Below, one piece after another: positions 46,340 through 58,388 of a DNA stretch of 64,000 bases (the stretch's first letter is position 1; each line of letters begins with the position of its first letter). The notes below the pieces were generated by a model, which saw only the letters and a list, made by a program, of their open reading frames with translations, made no database searches and was not told the origin of the DNA. Source of the stretch: Vigna angularis (taxonomy: Eukaryota; Streptophyta; Magnoliopsida; Fabales; Fabaceae); contig NC_068973.1 of assembly GCF_016808095.1 (NCBI RefSeq), forward strand, positions 27,198,077-27,262,076. The letters run 5' to 3'. The translations under genes and the position numbers were made by a program.

Positions 46340-47376
46340 GAAAACTTGTCATTGCAACTTTCTTTGTTGCATAATTGGGGATTTTCGCATTAATATGATT
46401 GTTCCCTTGCTTTCATGCTTTATTTATTTTTTCTGCTTGAATGTTTAAATGTATTCCTACGTTAGTGATTGGATAAAAACCTTACTTCAAATGTATTTAT
46501 CATACAAATGTGAAGGGAATCATATTTACATGTTATTTGAATACTTGGAAAGAATAAGATTTTCTTAAATAGCTTGCAAGTCAAATTTACAAGTTAGTTG
46601 AAAAACTTATAAAAATAATTTGAAAACACGATGACACATTATTCTTCTCATAGAAAACACAATTCTTTTTTTGAAAAAAATAAGATGAATCGGACAGGCT
46701 GACTCGTCAGCTTGTTAGCATATCATTAAAGAAAATGAGTTACATTTCTAGGTCTGTATTGTGTTAACAGTTGGTTCGTCTTAATCTATTTTCAACTGGT
46801 AAAAAATAAAAAGACCAAAACGGGCTAAATTAATCCATTTTGTCACCCCTATTCTTGATTGTAATTATTAAGATTAGGTAAGATGAACTTTGATTAAGAA
46901 AATATGAAAGAAAAAAACATGATAAATACTTTAAAAATATTATTGAATAAATAGAAATTTTAATAAAAACTTTATCGACAAATAATGTTGCAAATAATTT
47001 ATTTTAATATTAACTTTAGTTAAATTTCAATTTTGATTAACTATTATTTAATGCTAATCAACCACTTGGTAAATTAGTACACAAAATCTAAGTATTTACT
47101 TATACATTATTTAAAAATTTAGTTTTTAGCATATTATAAATTTATTATGTATGGTATATGTATTTTTACTTCTTTTTTTCTCTTTTACTGATTTAATGGT
47201 ATGAACTAATGTGACAAAAACAAGTCATGTCATAGTTTGGCTTGTCTGTTTCTATTCGGTCAAAACTAAGTTAATATAAAACTATTATAAACTGTTGAAA
47301 CAATGAAATTCAATAAAAAATATATTTATTTAGTTTAGTCTACGTACATTTTATAATCAGAATCTATCTTAAATTC
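46340..47376. other. AT-rich DNA with a lone hAT-like terminus
   Basis: No gene. At about 46832-46851 the plus strand reads ccattttgtcacccctat; in reverse this is TAGGGGTGACAAAATGG, an hAT-type terminal sequence. No partner end was found on the left, so only one end of an old MITE is likely present. Confidence 0.4.
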
Positions 47377-48801
47377 CTTTAGTGTAGAAAATACCTTTAA
47401 CGTCACTCTTTATACGTCTGATTCTTGAATATTCAACGTAAAAAATTATCGGTGGCATTTTACGTAAATAAAACAACTATTTAGATGTCGGCTATGGAGG
47501 GCCTGACGTCTAAATACTTATATACGTCGGCTCCTCCAACTAGATGCCAAAACTAAACGAAAAAGTTAATAAAAAATAATTTTTTATTCTATTTAGACGT
47601 CTGTTAATTGGGGGGCCCGACGTCTAAATATTCATATACCTCGGCTTCTCCAATTAGACGCCAAAACTAAACGAAAAAGTTAATAAAAAATAATTTTTTA
47701 TTCAATTTATACGTCTGTTAATTAGGGGAACTGACGTCTAAACCCTAAACCCAGAAATTTAAAACGTCACTTTTTGACTCCATTTAGGTGTCCGATCCCG
47801 CCACTCTGACTTCTAAAGCACTTTAGACGTCTGTTAATTGGGAGAACCGACGTCTAAACCCTAAACCCAGAAATTTAAAAAGTCACTTTTTGACTCCATT
47901 TAAACGTTCGATCCCGCCACTCCGACTTTCTAAAGCACTTTGGACGTCTGTTAATTAGGGGAACCGACGTCTAAATCCTAAACCCAGAAATTTAAAAAGT
48001 CACTTTTTGACTCCATTTAGACGTCCGATCCCGCCACTCCGACTTCTAAAGCCATTTAGACGTCTGTTAATTGGGGGAACCGACGTCTAAACCCTAAATC
48101 CAGAAATTTAAAAAGTCACTTTTTGACTCCATTTAGACCTCGCCACTCCGACTTCTAAAGCCCTTTAGACGTCTATTATTGGGGAAACCGATGTCTAAAT
48201 TTCGGCATTAAAACACCGTGAACGCGGGACAACTGTTACGCGTACTCATTGTTCATCATCTTTGTCGTGTTTTCTCTCTACGAGTTACGCTTTTCAGGTT
48301 CGTTTTCTCACTTTTGCACCGTTTTAAATTAATTTTACTCCGATTACATCACTCTTTGATGCATTATCTTCCATTTGAACCAATTAAAATACGTTTTCGT
48401 TGGGTTTTGGTGCAGTTATTCTCGTTTCCTTGGACGACATTATTTGGCGGCGATTTCTTGCGTTTTGTACTCCTCAAATTCCCTCCACTACACTTTTAAA
48501 ACCATCCAATAAAAAAAATGTACAATACATTCTCTTCAACTAAAATATAAAGTTGTAAACTCGAATCACCATGAGTCAGGAGCACCTCAGAGACGTCTGA
48601 CTTGTATGAATCGGACGTCTATATAGACGTCTGACCTATATAGGTCTGACGTCTATATAGACGTCTGACCTCCGACATCTATAGAGACGTCTGACCTAAA
48701 GCGTCTGACGTCTCATTAACGTTACCTATATAGACGTCGGACAAAGATCAGACGTTAAAAGCCTAAAATAACAGACGTCTAAAGTCCTTTCTGCATTAGT
48801 G
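47377..48801. mobile_element. CACTA family B element (1425 bp), TSD TTC
   Basis: The right end reversed is CACTAATGCAGAAAGGACTTTAG; the left end CTTTAGTGTAGAAAATACC matches it with substitutions, including the first bases (CTTTA for CACTA). TTC flanks both sides (47374-47376 and 48802-48804). The subterminal regions are full of the palindrome agacgtct, and 48590-48690 folds back on itself (gacgtctatatagacgtctg). The left half is a tandem array (47595-48180). No transposase frame. Confidence 0.82.
47595..48180. repeat. ~116-bp tandem repeat in CACTA family B
   Basis: gacgtctgttaatt recurs at about 47595, 47709, 47825, 47943, 48059 and 48168, spacing 109-118 bp. Each unit has accgacgtctaaaccctaaa, cagaaatttaaaa, gtcactttttgactccattt and cgatcccgccactccgactt. 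The middle units are the most alike. Confidence 0.92.
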
Positions 48802-49072
48802 TTCGGTTACACTATGACTTGGTAATATATTACTTTAACTAAAATAATAAGTGAGTATATGTTAATTAAATAAATATTCGTGGACTTTGTTAACGTATAT
48901 ATATACCTATTAACTTTTTAGTTGTAATAAGTCAGAAAATATAATTTGGGATTATCTTAATAGATCTACAATCTAGCTCGTTAACTTTATGAGTTTGTTT
49001 TAGCTCAGTTGAGAATTTTTTTTTAAATTAAAAAAAAACTAACTTTTAAGACAATAGGCTTTTGTTGGGTTT
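48802..49072. other. AT-rich spacer
   Basis: Nothing recognised. Confidence 0.6.
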
Positions 49073-49298
49073 TAAAGTATAAGAGACAAAAGAATGAAAG
49101 GGAAACTGATATATTTTATTGAGTATAAGCAATAAATATTTATACTACAAAATTTGTAACTGATTTGAGAAATATCTACTAAACCTAATTAATTAAAGAA
49201 CGCATAAAATCCTCCTAAAAATTAGGATAGGAATATATTTTTATTTAACTTATTTGACTCCTTCAACCAAATGTTGTTTGAGTCACAAAATTCTAACA
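49073..49298 (-). repeat. 3' LTR of the copia element
   Basis: 226 bp, + strand TGTTGGGTTTTAAAG...TTCTAACA. It differs from the other LTR by scattered substitutions plus a small length difference near 49245-49275. Confidence 0.93.
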
Positions 49299-49328
49299 AT
49301 CTCCTCCTTGACTCAAAGTCAGCATACA

Positions 49329-50069
49329 CTAAGTTCTTTTGTCCTTGACTGTATCATCTAAAGTTCCTTCACTTTTGGAAGTCCCGATCACAATTTCTTG
49401 CTTAGTCTTCATGTCCTTACAATCTTTCGCAATTGACTTTTCCGCATTTTCAGCTTTTGCTTCGGGAAGAGTTGTCCTAGGCGGCTCTTCTTCCTCTAAT
49501 TTTTCTGGTTCAATTTGACTTTCACCAACTTTAACACACACTAGCTCTACTTTCTTACCATTCAGAGATAGGGTTTTTTTAGGTCCTCCGACATCTGTAT
49601 GTACTAACTGTAGTTTGTTTGTTGCTCTCCAAGATTTGTCTTTTGGAAAAGGCAACCTCGTTTGTTTTCCATATTGCAAAGTTGCACATATGGGTGATTT
49701 TTCTCTTCCAGTTTGGGAAGCCCTTGTACCTGCATATTGTCTTCAACCTTGTGTACAACAAACTGCTCTTTATCAATCAAATTCAAACATTTGAACTCTG
49801 AATAATTTTTTACTATGTGAATCTTTAATCATGCAGGTTTTATCTTCAAATAGAACTTTATAGCCTTTCTTTAGAAGTTGGCCAACACTCAACAAGTTTT
49901 GGTCAATTTCAGGAACGTATAGAACATCAGTAATTAATTTCAAACCTGTGCAACCTTTGATCGCAATGGTTCCTTTGCCCTTCACTGCTATTTTTGCTCC
50001 ATTTCCAATTCTGACATTTGTGTTGTAGGTTACATCAAGATCTTTGAATAATTCTCGATCATAAGTCAT
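49329..50069 (-). pseudogene. Copia protease/pre-integrase/integrase remnant
   Basis: On the minus strand, MTYDRELFKDLDVTYN then VRIGNGAKIAVKGKGTIAI and VLYVPEIDQNLLSVGQLLKK (50069-49773) are the region after the protease active site in copia Pol. Then KGYKVLFEDKTCMI and, in shifted frames, a GAG-pre-integrase fragment. KQTRLPFPKDKSWRATNKLQ and LVHTDVGGP mark the integrase start. After SLNGK the frame continues into an acidic KVELVCVKVGESQIEPEK segment unlike integrase core, then stops at the LTR side. The zinc-binding H-C pairs are partly broken. This is an internal deletion joined in frame, not a functional polyprotein. Confidence 0.85.
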
Positions 50070-50149
50070 GTGGTTCGTGCAACCACTATCAATTAGTCAA
50101 CTTTCTGTTGATCTTGTAGTAGCAAAGCTAGAAACAACAAAAAATTCTT

Positions 50150-50760
50150 CTTCTTCACCCTCTTCAACAACAGCTTGTACATTCTCTTGTGTTTTTGATG
50201 ACTTGCAGATTTTTTCCACATGCCCTAATTGTCCACAATTATGGCATTTCACATCTGGCATCCACCCACACTTTGTATGTGGATGATTGTTTTTCTTACA
50301 AAAAGGACATTGTGGGAAAACATGAGAGGATTTACTATCATTTTTGTGGTTAAAACTTACTGACTTACCCTTTTTTTTTCAGAAATTTAGCTGGCCCCTT
50401 CAATATGACCTTTTTCTCTCATGAGTCTTCTTTGTTCTGGAGCCTGAAGTGCAGTCAAAAGTTTTGTCAAGGTAATAATAGAAAGATCTTTTGAGTTCTT
50501 CAAGGATGTCAATGTGGCTTCATATCTTTCTAGAATTGTTACAAGTATTTTTTGAACAATTCGAGAATTAGAAATCTCAGTACCAAGAAGACGTATTTTG
50601 TTTGCAATGCCGAGAAGCTTGTCCGCATAATTTTTAATAGTCTCTGAATCTTTCATCTTCTGCATCTCAAGTTCTCGAACCAGATTCAAAGCTTGCATTC
50701 TTTTGATTCTCTCATTGCCTTCATATTCTTCCTTCAAAAACTTTCAGATTTCATATGTCG
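50150..50760 (-). pseudogene. gag: Copia gag remnant with zinc knuckles
   Basis: The frame at 50737-50387 reads MKEEYEGNERIKRMQALNLV, then RELEMQKMKDSETIKNYADK and IRLLGTEISNSRIVQKIL, the UBN2-type capsid domain of plant copia gag. Downstream on the minus strand are CPFCKKNNHPHTKC (near 50290) and CHNCGQLGHVEKIC (near 50215), a CX2CX4HX4C zinc knuckle that binds element RNA. The N-terminal third is in another frame (50760-51060) and a frameshift separates capsid from knuckles near 50385. Confidence 0.87.
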
Positions 50761-51121
50761 TTTATAACGTCATTATTCTATTAAAAATGACTGGAGATAC
50801 GGCTGTGAACAAAATTGATTTGGCTTTGGATTTTCAAAGCCTCTTTTCTTTGTGATTTTTCATTTGAGTGACCGTAGGATTATTTGGCAAGGGAGACACT
50901 CCGTAGTTCTCTTCTACCGCTTCCCACACATCGTTAGCATCTAGATATGCTTCCATTTTGACAGCCCACATTTAATAGTTTAGTCCATCAAATACAGGCA
51001 CAGAAACAGTGGTAAATGATGTTTGAGATTCCATCTTATGTGTGGTGGCTATTTTGTGGTTGTAGGTGTTTGTGAGTTATATCATAGATCCCGTAAGATT
51101 CTTTATGTTCTTGATACCAAT

Positions 51122-51345
51122 TGTTGGGTTTTAAAGTATAAGAGACAAAAAAATGAAAGGGAAATTGATATATTTTATTGAGCATAAGCAATAAATATTT
51201 ATACTACAGAATTTGTAACTGATTTGATAAATATCTACTAAACCTAATTAATTAAATAATACATAAAAATTCTTCTAAAAATTAGAATAGGAATACATTT
51301 TTATTTAACTTTTTCAACCAAGTTTGAGTCACAAAATTTCTAACA
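51122..51345 (-). repeat. 5' LTR of the copia element
   Basis: 224 bp, + strand TGTTGGGTTTTAAAG...TTCTAACA. The primer-binding site lies directly left of it (minus-strand downstream), with gttcttgataccaat on the plus strand. Confidence 0.93.
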
Positions 51346-53027
51346 ATTTTTTACAGTAGAAACAATATGTAACAAAATAGCATTACTTGTTATTTTTAGA
51401 AAGTTCAGGAATCAATAATATTAGGTAATTTTTGGAAGGCTCGGGATCAAAAGATTGGTGATTAAATGTCGAATGGGTAGTACCATTTCCTAAAATTTAT
51501 GTTTGACAAAAACACAATAACACTTTTCTAAATTTCAACCAATGATTTAAACAAGAGTAAAAAAAATGAGTTTTTTATTGAGCAACACTGTAGTCGGTAA
51601 GCTACAATCGAAACATGATATGAGTGGGTCACGAATTACGATTAATTATAAGAAAATTAGGTTTGAAATAAGGGGTGATTAATTATTACACTGCATGAAA
51701 GGTTTGTCGGCATGTCGATTAAGCCTGTGCAACCTAAAACTAGGTAGGAACAAAGGTGGAAACATTGAATCATTAATGTTTTGTGTGAACTACAGTGACC
51801 ATTAAATAAACATTTTTTCTGAGTTATCTCTCTTTTTCTGCACTCTTTGCGAAGCTTTATCATAATTACAGTTGTTCTTAGACTTAATCAGGCATATCCA
51901 ATAGGACAGATACCAAACACTTTTAATTAAATTCGCGGGTGGGTACTAGATTAAGGATAGTGTAGGGCTAGTAGACAACAACAATAAAAGAGTTAATAAG
52001 TAATTGAAAGTAAGTTGTTGGATTAAATGGAAGCAGTGGATGTCATCTTTTTGACTTTCTAGGGTTTGTATTCTTCTCAAGGAGACAACCACACCCCTTA
52101 ATTTCTACCCTAATCTCACTTCAATTGCCCCCAAGATGTAATCATTTTTTTATCAGACTATTTTTACAGTTTAAGTATCCTTTAATCTTAATCGTCGGTT
52201 TATGTATGACCACGTAATCCCTGTTTATTTGTTTTACTTCCTAAAACAATTATCATCTTTTCTTAATCCCAAAGCAAGGTTGATATCAAAAGTTTTAATT
52301 GTTATTAATTGAGAACCAGTTCGTTTCCAAGAGTAAAACTTGTGAAGATGCTTCCAATTTCATCAAGAGTGCTAATTATGATGGTAAACAAAAAAAAACA
52401 AATTAATTATTATCTTGAATGGGAGTTTTTTCATAAATTTTTAAATAATTTAAATTTGACTATTTTTTGGTAAGAGAAAAATTATTATCTTTAAATTATG
52501 AGTATTAAGGCAAGTTAATGTTGATATGGGATTGACTTCATATATTAAATTAATTTGATTAAGTTTTTAATAAGTAAAATATTTTATAATTTAATTTAAT
52601 CTACTCGAATGAATGAACTAAATGCATTGACCTATTTAAATTACTTTATATTTTAACTTATATTTGTGTATTTATTGTCTCATAATTAATTTGATTCATT
52701 TATTTGCTTTATCTATTTCATTAAATATTAATTAAACCTAAAAATTAATCTTATAAAAATAGTAATTAAAAATCATAATTTTAACTTATATAATTAAAAA
52801 TAAAGTAAATTAAAAATCTAACTTATATATAATTATAAATTTAAAAATATTACTTAAACTTATAAAATTTATTATTTTTATTAATTCAATTAAATAAAAA
52901 TAAGTTATTAAAATTCTACATTCTAGTATTTTATAATAATTTATAAAATAAATAATTTTTTAAATTGACTATAAACTAACCTATAAATTCATAAATAAAA
53001 TGTTATGTAAGATAAGTTACAAAGTTA
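51346..53027. other. Intergenic DNA, no gene seen
   Basis: 51346-52330 has moderate base composition without domains. 52400-53027 is very AT-rich. Nothing is called. Confidence 0.55.
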
Positions 53028-54457
53028 GACTAGTGAAAAAAAAATTTAATCTAGTTGTTTTTTAACCTTGAACATCGACATCAACATCGACATCAATCGA
53101 AAGACGTTAAATTGATGTTAGAAATAAAAAAAGCGATGTTGATTGACCTTGGAATCTTTTTTGTCATTTTCCAATGTTAATCAACTCTATTTTTTGTTTT
53201 AATAAATAGTGATTCAATTTTACAATTTTATGAGATTTAAAAATCAGAAAACCAACAAATGTAGTCCAGTTTTGACATTTTATATATCCGGAACTGAAGT
53301 ATGAAATATAAATTATAAACAAAAACTATCACAAGTGAATGGTGTTATAGTGAATGTAGTGGTATTAACTTATGATTTTTGGTTTTGATAAGTTATGGTT
53401 ATTATTTTTGGTTGAGGATTTTTTTTTCCACTCCTTAGAACTCATATTCAAAGGAAAAAACCAGGAGCCGTTACTTTGGATCACTGTGAAGTATAAAATT
53501 TATTTGGAAAGTCAATTGTGACAGATCTTTAAACAAACTTAATATTTGCTTCGGTTGGCCGATTTGACAATATTATATATCGATTTTTGATAGAAAAATG
53601 TCGTTTTCTCTTTTTCGTCATTTTTTTTTGTTTTTTCCAACTTTGCAAAAATATTTCACATACTTAGACTTTGAATTTTCATCTAAATTTTTTTGTGGAA
53701 GCTTCTCATGATATTTTGGTGCTTTAAACAAATTTCAAGTCATTTGGAGTTGTTTTGAATATACTATCAATTTTACCCTAAGTTTGGATGTATAATGTGT
53801 ATAAACCAAGTTCAACAATATCAATGTCAACAATACAACAAACAAGTTCACCAGTATCAATAATAACAAGTTCAACCTTCTTCAAAACGAAAACAAAAAC
53901 TAACCTTCTTGAAGGTGGGTTTGTCTGAATAAAGTGTTGCCACCAGTGAGGAAGAAAGGAGAACATGTCTATGCTCCAAAGAGTACCTATGCACAAAACC
54001 AATTGATCAAAACGAACAAAAATCATACATAAAATAGTTAATCAACTTGCATTTGTATAAAATGAAAGAAAGATTACATGTGTAGATCGTTGAAAACTTC
54101 GTCCGAGAAAGGTTTAAGCAAAGAAGAAGTTTTCGAGCAAAGATAAAGTGAATGAATTTTCAACTTTCCACTTAAATTTTTAATGAATTAACTAACATAT
54201 AATGTTTGAAAAATGATATTTCGACGTCTTATAACCTTTTGACATCTAAAACTAGAACATTTGACATCATACATAAGTATATAACTAAAGATTTTCACAA
54301 AATTTACGAAAACTAAAAATTTCTGACATTCAATAACCAATTAAGGTTAAAAAAGTTTAAATTCCAACATTTTAATTAAACTTTTATTTATAAGAAATGC
54401 CACTGATCATTATTTTATGTCAAACACAAGATATTAAAACCTTATTTTACACTAGTA
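53028..54457. mobile_element. CACTA family A, copy 3 (1430 bp), TSD TTA
   Basis: The left end is GACTAGTG (first C is G); the right end in reverse is TACTAGTGTAAAATAAG. TTA flanks both sides (53025-53027 and 54458-54460). It shares family A words: gttaatcaa, ttataac-tttatgaga, aaaacgaaaac-aaaactaacctt, aataaagtgttgccaccagtga, agtgaatgaattttcaa. It is the most diverged copy and holds an extra module at 53510-53790 absent from copies 1 and 2. No transposase. Confidence 0.82.
53510..53790. repeat. Module shared with 3333-3666 (inverted)
   Basis: The reverse complement of this stretch aligns with 3333-3666: agatctttaaac, cggttgg, tattatatatcgattt, aactttgcaaaaatatttca and caagtcatttggagtt are the clearest shared words. 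It is absent from the two other family A copies, so it entered this copy separately. Confidence 0.72.
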
Positions 54458-56889
54458 TTAACACGTATTTATTATGCAAGTCGAGCCAATCAACTATTTT
54501 TTATAAATTAAAGAACGGACCAAAATGGGACGTGTTCTCATTACTAATATATATTTTAATTTATGATGATAAATAATCATATATATGATGGAGATGAAGT
54601 GAATTACATTATCCTAATCCATGTAATAATTGCTTCACATAAAGATGACGATGGCAATTACATTCAAGAAGATGGAGAGTATGATCTCCCATATCCTGTT
54701 CCCTTTTTTATTCTCATAAAAAAAGAATATTTCAAGAAAACGACCAAAATTATAATCAGGCAATAAAAAAAATTAAAAAATATAGATGGATATTGAGGAC
54801 GAAGTACGATCCTTATCCCAAAATATATATGCTGGTGGATTTTTGTCGCTGTCCCCTTTTACACGAAGTAAAAATAAAAATCTTCACTTCCCATTACATC
54901 TCTTAATTGTAGTGACACGGTGAACATTATTAGTTTAACCTAATGATAACATCTCTTAATCCTTGATGTTTTTTGTTTTCTTTTGTTCGTGTAACAATCG
55001 GATCCAACACCTCTCTACCTTCTATTTTATATTCATTATCTCACTCCACAACACGTCCAAGGGAATACAAACACACTATTTCTCGGGAGTAGCCAACACA
55101 AAACAACAACCCTAATCATATTATTATATATCAAAGCATAAATTAGTTAAAAATTTAAAAAGTTAAGGTCCCATCGTGGGGTTGTACATAGCATGATTGA
55201 GATATACATCTCAACAACCGTTAAAATGACGCTCACACACTGAGACTCTACAAAGGAAACATAGATGCATGTAATAGTATTATTGTACAAATGTTGAATA
55301 ATGAGTATACTATTTTCATGGAGATTCTGTGATTTTTATATTTTTTTACGTGAAGAAATAAAGTACTTTTGGGTATAAAAGGACGTTTCTAAGGGTAAAT
55401 TTGGCATGACATAATTTGCCCATGCCCTGCTAAATACAAGGTTAGATGAGCTGGGAAAAAATGGTGACAAGGAAACCATGTTTGCTTCAACAGTGTTTCT
55501 CAATTATAAAGAGAATAAAAACAATTTATGGGTCGTTTCTGACCGTTGACTAATTCCTCTTCCATGCTCCTTCATTCTTTCCATAAATAATAATCAATAA
55601 TACACTTTTTACCGATCAGTTCAACCCTAAAAAATTCACACACAAAAAGGACAAAAGAAAAACAACCCTAGAATATGAAGTAGGTGTTACTGAAACATTT
55701 CCGGGTCAAAGAATCGTGCTATGTTCGGTGCAAGTTTAGGTCATTTGTTTTGTTAGTTATCTTTTATATGATCAAACTCTGTTTAAGATTATGTCAAAAT
55801 TTGACTGAGTATACCATTATGTGAGCACTATAGTGCACTATAATTAATCGAATATTTTGGTCAGAAAACAAATCATGCTTTCTTGAAAAAACATCAAATT
55901 TAATTTTAAACTGATTAGGACTCAGCTGACCATGACCAAAACAAGTCATTCATTGATGTAAGGGAATGTACCTATCGCAGTATAAATCAATTACATTTTT
56001 TTATTATTAAAAACAATGCACTTTATTTAGTCTGTACACATATTACGTGATTTTACACTCATTTCTTTTTATTCTGAGTAGGTTAACCAGTTTTCCACCT
56101 AAAAGCTTTATATTTTTCATTCATTACAACATGTTTTTTAGATATACTTTATCAGTGTTTAGTCTATTAGATTTAAGTAATTTTTTTTATTATTTTAAAT
56201 AGTCTCAAAGTCACGTATTTAATAGCACATGATATTTGTATTGTGAGAAATAAAAAAAAAAAACCTTACTATATATGAAAGGAAAAACTTTTTGGTTGAA
56301 TAAAAATAATGAAATATATTCCTATATCTATTAATTTGATATTGTATATCAAGATTTAAAATCCAAACTCAGGTTTACATTTTAGTAACTGAATTTAAGT
56401 AATAATATTTGTTAATATGAATAAAAAATATAAAACGGCAAATGCTTTAGAGAATAATTTTTCCTAGTTTGTTGAGAAAACAAGGTATAAGATCTAATAG
56501 TTTGCAGTGTCAACTTTTAGTTGTATGAATACAATATATTTATCTGTATAAACAATATATCTTAAAATTGTTGTCTTTTTAAGACAAGCATGTAAATTAA
56601 ATATAAAAGTCAGAAGGAGATCTAGCTCCGTATCACTGAAAATTAAACTTATATCAAATGTATTTTTTTTTTTATTACGCATCCCTTACATCCATCTGTT
56701 AGAATAATTAAATTTAATTTATAATAACTGATTTAACAATACAAAATATACCGCACAAAAAAAATGGTCGGTGCTTGTTGTATTAATTTTCATCAATGGT
56801 GCGTGCAAAGCTTAATACTCCGTCAATAGTATAATGAACAGTAATTTGTTAAAAGTATTTTGATCTTAATAACACCGCCAACTTGGACT
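54458..56889. other. AT-rich intergenic DNA, no gene seen
   Basis: No reading frame with a recognisable domain. 55560-55700 is A/C-rich leader-like sequence but leads nowhere obvious. Several poly-T and poly-A runs. Confidence 0.55.
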
Positions 56890-58388
56890 AGGCAAAAGTA
56901 ACTCATTTGTACTGTATTATAGTTAACTATACTATATTATATTTAAAAAAACTGATCCATTTTTACTAAAAGTTTCAGTATACTATTTTATGGTTTAGTT
57001 TTTAAAAACTGAACTTATAACAGTTTCGGTTCAGTTAATTGTGAGAATTGTATCTACTCTTTTCTCCGTTCAATTGTTCCGCTAAGAAAACTTTATTTAA
57101 TAATAAAATATTAATAAAAGAAATCGTTCAAATAAAAAATTAATAATAAATTTTTTAAGATAAAATTTTTTTATCACAAACTTTTATATTTTTTTATCAA
57201 TAAACATATATTACTTTTTAAATAATATTATTTTAAGTAATAAAAGTAAAATATATTTTTTTAAATTTAATTTTATTAAATGATTAAGTAATATAAATCA
57301 TAAAAAAAGACTATATAAAAAAAATAATACTTTAAATATATTATATTCTTTAACATATTATTAAATATGTAAAAATATGTTAAAAAAACTTTTAATGATA
57401 TTAAAATATAAGCACACAATAAAATAACTATTTATTTTAAAAATCAACTTATTTTAAAATAAATATCAATATTATTATTTTTAAATGATAGTATTTTACA
57501 TGCTAAAACTAAAATATATTTCTTAACGTTAAATTTTATTAAATGAATATATAATAAAATATCATAAAAAAATAGTAATGTAGCAAAAATAATTAATATT
57601 ATAGAAATATCAAATGACAAAAAAATTAACAAACGTTTATTAAGAGTAATTTTTCTAGTATCATTTTTTATTATATTATAATAATTAATAAATATTAGTT
57701 TAATTTTTACATAATAAAATAAAAATAATAAATAATTGATTAATAAAACAATTTTACGAGAGAACAAAATAAATATAAATAAAAAGTTATTTTAAAATAA
57801 AATAAGTAGATAAAAAGATAAAATAAATTATATACACATATAAAACAAAAAAATATAAATAAAAAATTAAAAAAATAAATATAAAAGTAAAATAATATTC
57901 ATGACAAAATAAATATAAATAAAAAAATAAAAAATAAAATAAAATAAATAAATAAATAATAAAATAATTTCCATACACATATAATAATAAAAGAAATATA
58001 AATAAAATAGAAAATAATAATATCAAATAATTAAAAAGTTATTTGTAAGACACTTATGAATAAAATAAAATAAATATTAAAATAAATTTTAATTAAAAAG
58101 AACATGTATTGTTATACTATTCAGTTTAAAAACTAGTACAATTTAGTTTCAAAACTAGTACAATTCAGTTTAAAATTAGTATAATTCAGTTTAAAATTAG
58201 TATAGTTAGTAGTTCAGTTTAGTACAATTTAGTATAGTTCAGTTCAGTCCAGTTTGATAAAACAAAAAACAGTTCAGTTCAGTTTGTCTGAACTGTTTTA
58301 TAGCTCAGTTCACTCTAGACAAATTAGTTTTTAGTTCAGTACAGATTTTAGTAATACAGTGCAGTTCAGTTCTATTTGCCCACCTCTA
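56890..58388. mobile_element. Probable hAT-derived non-autonomous element
   Basis: The right end reversed is TAGAGGTGGGCAAATAGAAC, a plant hAT-type terminus. Near 56890 the plus strand reads ctaggcaaaagtaactc followed by tgtactgtattatag, which aligns loosely with the inner part of the right end (tgcactgtattac). Both sides hold many copies of agttcagttt/aaactgaact words (56950-57040 and 58115-58370). Between them are about 1.1 kb of extremely AT-rich low-complexity DNA. The left boundary is approximate. No transposase. Confidence 0.45.
58115..58372. repeat. Short tandem/dispersed cagtttagtacaatt repeat
   Basis: At least twelve variants of (g)ttcagtttagtacaattt in 250 bp, subterminal in the probable hAT element. 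Confidence 0.85.

Larger units (their letters stand above)
49073..51345 (-). mobile_element. Internally deleted Ty1/copia element with both LTRs
   Basis: The LTRs at 49073-49298 and 51122-51345 are near-identical along most of their length. On the minus strand the element begins TGTTAGAAATTTTG at 51345. A primer-binding site (attggtatcaaga, just left of 51122) and a polypurine tract (aaggaggagat, just right of 49298) confirm polarity. Coding order on the minus strand is gag, zinc knuckles, protease-region hallmark, GAG-pre-integrase and the start of integrase. RT and RNase H are missing, giving 2.27 kb instead of the usual ~5 kb. Flanking 5-mers gcttt and atttt do not match well. Confidence 0.92.

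Noticed and set aside
57444..58026. Two minus-strand frames of 79-107 codons
   Set aside because: Phe/Ile/Tyr/Leu translation of nearly pure AT sequence, expected by chance in such DNA.
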